From Ophiura sarsii (lineage: Eukaryota > Echinodermata > Ophiuroidea > Amphilepidida > Ophiuridae), in assembly GCA_035610835.1 (NCBI GenBank), contig CM069449.1:13712531-13776530 (forward strand): a stretch of DNA of 64,000 bases. The letters are read 5' to 3'. The first letter of the stretch is position 1; each line of letters starts with the position of its first letter. Position numbers and translations under genes: made by a program. The notes below the pieces were generated by a model, which made no database searches, had not been told where the DNA came from, and saw nothing but the letters and a program-made list of their open reading frames with translations. Shown here piece after piece: positions 54,801 to 60,800 of the stretch.

Positions 54801-57800
54801 AGAAGCAAAAGTTGATCATCAAAATAATAGGGTTGACACTTCCCTTAACTAGAGAAAGACATAAACACTGGAACACGCGGATATATTAAAGCGGTGCTCT
54901 GGGACTTGAAGGGATATGCTAGCTCGTTTTAACATGTTTAAAGAGATGGGTTATGGAAACGAGCATATAAAGCTGTCTGCCTTAACAATCGGCACATTCT
55001 ATAAGCTTTACAAATTAGATAAAACATTTCTCAAGCAACTAGTATGATTTTTAGCCTAATATAGGTTTCTTTAAGAATTATTGTGTTAAACTTACTCCGG
55101 TCTACTAGATCAAGAGTTAGTCCTCTTTAAACAATCGGCACATAACTTATAGAAACATAAATTCAGATGGACAATAAAAGACGCTTTGTTGGTTAACTCG
55201 AAAGCAACTTTATGATTTTTAGCCTATATTAAAAAGATTTGTTTTTCTTTTAGATTTGCTTATTACTATTACCATGATTACTATTAGCCACCTTGAGTAG
55301 TGTTTTAGTTTATTTTTGTTTCATTTTGTTAGTTTTTATAATCAAAAGCTCGTTTTCTGATTAACATAATCCACCTATCCCGTTATAGTGTCTTTTTGTA
55401 AACTATTCTATATAATATCAACAAATCATATTATTCTTAAAGTACTACTATATAATACTCCGTCCAGCTGCTCTTCTGCATTTTTAAAGACCTATTTAAA
55501 GAAAAAACGTGTTTGTCGTGAGGATTTTTTTGGTGAAAATGACGGAGACGGGTCTTTATATTTACTTTTTTATTAATCTTTTTAATAGTCGTAAACTTGC
55601 TATCAACGAAATTTGATTAGCCTATATATTGAAAAATATGTTAATTTCCTCGAATAAGATGTTGTGTTTTATCGGGAAAGTACATGAAAGAGTTCATTTG
55701 TTTGGACAAAACAATTGGCATAATGGAGGCCCTTTGATAGTCATAAATTCATATTTAAGTCCTTACATATTTCAAGTCCAGCTGACCATCTAGCTCCGCA
55801 CTAAATCCTATTGAAGAATATTGTCCAATTTTAAAGAAACTTTGACGTGTTTTTGAAAACATTAAAATTTAAGTAAAAAACAAGGAAATTTTGAAGAAAA
55901 CTAACTAAAGTGAACAATAAACATGATTATTTATTTACTTGGCCTTACAATCTTATGCACCTGTCCGTTAGCTTTTCTGTAAACATAATTCGCTATACCG
56001 TGTTCAAGTGATGTTGGATCATGACTCCATCATTTGGCTGCTTCAAGTCGACAAATTTGATTAGCGAAGATGTATTGAAGTTTTTAACTATCGGTATAAC
56101 AATCATAGGATGTTTACCAATCAGCCCTTTTAATCTATGGCAAAAGGATGTATCTTATATGTACTTTCCTAATGATATACTTCCTTTTAACGTGGATTGT
56201 GTTAACTTGGTTCAATAATCCTCACTTAGGAAAAGGTTGCAACTTGTATAGACAATAAAAGTAATATACTGCCTTTTACTACTACATGATTTATGGAGAA
56301 AAAAGCTAACTTTGATCATGTTAAAAGGAAGTATACTGTTAGAAAACTACATATAAGATACATTCTTTTGCCATAAAAGGGCTGCAATGTAGTGGCTCTC
56401 CTATTGTGTTAAACCAATAGCACCAAATTGCACTAAAACCAACAGCTATTAAACTGAACACCGTATAGTAACGCTATACCTGACAACCAGAAAAAATAGG
56501 CATTGTCATACCTTTAATCACATTAATTTGACATGTATCAAAATAAGTAATACAAAATACGAAAAGTTGTAAAAAAGTAAATCCTTTAGATAATCACCAC
56601 TTCATATCTCAATAGACCTCGTAAAATATCCGCTACTTATAATAATCTGATCCCTGCTTAAAGAGTTCCCGTTTTTAAGGAGACAGGACACCGCTGCTTT
56701 GTCCTCCGTGATATTAGAGCAGTGTTCTTTGTGTTCAGTCAAAAATGCGAAAGTAAATATTTGGAATACTCAACAATAGGTCAGGCTTTATTAATATTGT
56801 ACGCACGCGAGGACACACTGGCAGGCTCGCGACCGCACGAAGTACCACCCCTTTCTTCATCATCTATTATCATTAAGTCAAACGTCTTAAGTCTATATTG
56901 CATAAACCGGCTATTATTCTTAATCAATGAGCGGTGATGTAAATTAAAAATTGCATCTCTTAGCAGAATCTTGTTGAAATATTAAAAGGAGGAGGGATGA
57001 ACCTCCTTTGATAGTTAACAATGAAACCACGTTACCACACGGTTAAGTCAAGACGTTGAGGATGAGTCCTACTGTGGCTTAGATAACACATCACCATTCT
57101 TCAAATCATTCTGGAAGAGAGAAGTCAGATATTTCAACATCCTTCCATCTATAACATTAGAGGACTTATTCCGCCTGGTCATTGTTTTGTGCTATTTTTT
57201 AAACATTTAACAAAGCATAATGGGTTACAATAAGCTTTATCAGTTGTCATCGTCGTGTTCTCGACGTGTGTTTTCACCACATACTCATCCTTCTCATATC
57301 TCTGCTACAGATCCGTACCAAGTGTTTGGACCATCCAGTAGAACACTAGCAAATCCATCAGGTAAGATATTTCTTATAAAAAGAGTGGAAAGAGTGGAAA
57401 TTCACTCGAAAAAGAGTGAAGGGAGTGAAACGCAGGACAACCCGTTTTAGAGTGGAAAATTTTCACTCTAAAATGAGTGTGAAAGTTAATTGTTCACTCT
57501 CAATATATAGAGTGGAACATTGTCATATAAAATCCCCTTTCACCCTTTTAGAGTGTTTTTCCACTCAAAAACGTGTTGTCCTGCGTTTAACTCCTTGAAA
57601 GAGTGGGAATCCACTCTTTTACATTTAGAGAGAGAAGATTAGTGCCTACTTTTACTGAACCGGATTTCCGGGTGATTCACGCTTTTTGATTTTGATTTTG
57701 ATTTTGATTCTGTCTCCCCGTTATGAAATATCCGCAATAAAAAAAAAAATTATAACAAGTATTGCTCGTTTAAGCCCATAACATTAATACTAGCACTCCA

Positions 57801-60800
57801 TGTTTTAGAACATCGCCAATCCATTGACTCACTATCATATAATATATTAATGTGCGCGGCATGCTCTATGTTTTTATGATTGCTATTTCGAAGTTTTCAT
57901 ATTTGCGATTTTGTTTAATCTAAAAATAAGTTCATTGATTATTATTCTGTTTATTTGTTGTTTTATTTATCAATTTAATATAATTATTTGTTGTTATTTA
58001 TTTATTTGCGTGTTTGTTTTCAAACAGAGTATAACTTTTTGCTTTAACTGTTTATTATTCTATAGCACGATTTGTTGCACTTTGCATTTTATACTTATTT
58101 GTATTTTGAATTTAAACGACGTTAAAACAAGCTTTTAAAGCTGAGGAACCTAATACTAACACCCATAAATAAATAGACTGAGTAATACTACTTTTCTGAA
58201 AATCAAATTGATAAATGCCCACTCCTGCCCCAACCCAACCCCAACCTACATATTATCCATCATCAATCGTGATAGCTCGGTCAAATTTGATATCATCTCG
58301 ACACTTATACAACACAGCTGCATATATCATACATGTCAACAACCATAACTGCTATCAGCAGTAGATAGCAGTTGATAGCAGCTACCGGTGTTACACACAC
58401 GTAAACTGTACCGCGCGGCGCAAGCGGTAGACTTTTCTCTCTCAGATCAGATAGCCCAGCCATGAAACTATCTCTTCTCTCTACCTCCCTGCCTGCTGCG
58501 TGATGGTCTTAATGCAATCTGCTTCGTTTATTTGGTCTCCCGGGGTTGACTGGTAATCAAATCAATTCGATATCATCATCGCTGTGTGTATGTACCGTGG
58601 AATCTAAAAGCCAATTTTATGACACCCATAATTTAATAGACGAAGGGGGTATTATATGGCTGGTTAACAAAACCTGTTGACTCTGATGGAATGCTGTATC
58701 GCTCTTTAGGGGATAAATCCACCTATTATAGGATGATGTCATTGTTATTGTGGTTAATTTTGATCCGATTTATGATCGGTTTTATTCGTAGAATTGTTCT
58801 CAAATTATATGGGTGCTTTATCAAAATAATTGGGGATTTTAGGCACCGATATACAATAAAAGCTGTAGAGATATTCACCAAATTAATTAGAAGCTTTGGA
58901 AAACAAGACCATTATGTACACTTAGGCTTATCAGAAATAAGCCGTTGAAAATGTTTGTTACTTATGATGCAATTTTTATTAGTTCTTCTTTTAAGATACC
59001 ATTCAAAGTTTTAGGTGGAATACATTTCTAATTATGGTAACTGCGTTGAGCTATATCTTCTCCATAAAATCCAGTATGTATGGCCAATAAGCATGTTAAA
59101 TAGTATATGTGGTTTTGAATTTGATTTGGTCTTTGGCTGTTTGCTTGGGGTTTGTGACTTTCCATTATTGTACGGTTGCGACAAATGATCTATAGATTTA
59201 AGAGGTTTTTTTTAACTTAGAGCGAAAAACCTTCACACCAAACTTTGTCCTATTTGGAACGTATTGTAACGTAAAGGCCTATATGGCGAGGAGAGTAAAT
59301 CTGCTTCATTAAACAAAGCCTCTCATATATACCTATTCAAATGAAAGTAATATTTATGCAAATAATTACAGTGTTTACTATTGTTCCGGCATGAAATGGA
59401 AACCTCTCGTTTTTAAAAAAGAGTTCAGTTCTCTACCATGGTTCTACAAAGGCATTTTGAACGTTCCCATATTTTGCCTTTATCTCTGGCGCGTGTAATT
59501 CGTAACTTTATATCGTGAGATTTCTATTGGTGGTGTCGTTGTGACTTTGTTATTGGGCGGTCGCGCTTGGCTTAGCGACAATACAGAGCGACAATTGTAG
59601 CTGTATAATTATGATTGTTATTTCTTTTATTATGAATATGCCCAGTAGTAAAGTGAGTTGGTTTATTGTTAAGGTATATTGCCTCAGGGTGTTTTTTATT
59701 GCTATCAGCGATAGCAACAGGAAGCACTAAATTCAGAGTTGATTTTTTTTGTTTTTTGTTAGAGAATAAATATTGTGACACCATGGTCTGTGACTTCTTT
59801 ATTATTGATGTGACTGATTGACGCATTTTCTAAAGATATAAGAACAATTATTACAAGTGAGAGACAATGGTTAAAAACTAAAAGGGGCTGGGTTAGTATC
59901 CTTTTTCATATTAAAACACTGAAGTGAAAACTATAATATAATGATAGGATAGGCCATTTTCTTTTGTCTTATTTTCAGTATCAATTTGAAATAGTTACTT
60001 AATTATATATATTTTTATGATTTTTATTGTTTATGCCTATATGCATAGATTGATTGATTTGTTCATTTGTTTGTTCATTTATTTATTTATTTATTTGTTT
60101 ATTTATTGATTTATCTATTTATCTATTTATTTATTATTTATTTATTTATCTATTTATTTATTATTTATTATTTGTTTATTTGTTTGTTTATTTGTTTATT
60201 TATTTGTTTATTTATTTATTTATTTATTTGTTTATTTGTTTATTTATACATTTATTTATGTATTTATTTCCTGCTTAAGTTATTAATTTATTTGTTTATA
60301 ATGCTTATTATTTTATTAATTTATCTATTTAAACATAATTTTTAATTCTATACATTTTTATGACTGTTTGTGTTCATAATTCTTTAATGTAAACTGTCCT
60401 ACAGTGTTGCTGCTGTCGTAATCAATGGTTTGACCTGCCATGCCCTTTCCTGTCTTTTGATTAAAAAGTGCAATTTTGAGCGATGACCCATTATAGTTCG
60501 CTATAATATTATTATATGATTTATTAACAGTTAATGCATACATTTTGATTTTAGGAGTCTTACGCCTATAATTGTTCTCTGAATTTATGCGACCCGTACC
60601 ATTCATTTAGAGTGCATATTCCATTATAAATCATGTTTATAATGATTAATGATAACGCCGTCTTTGATAAATATAGTAGTATTGATATTTATGGACATAT
60701 AAATAATTATAATACGCATGCGCACGGCCTCTAGATATCTGTGTGAAGGGCAATTTAACTATCTTGTGTCCATTAGTTATGAAACCTTAACAATTGAAAG

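Larger units (their letters stand above)
52512..57310 (+). other. Intron between exons d and e
   Basis: A 4.8 kb intron with a family A MITE (53388-53620), a 1.1 kb TTAA-flanked element (53745-54848) and a foldback MITE (56122-56384). The rest is AT-rich and plain. No further exon is recognised. Confidence 0.7.

Noticed and set aside
60054..60345. Leucine/isoleucine/phenylalanine-rich frames of 74 and 92 residues
   Set aside because: They are a TTTA microsatellite read in frame.
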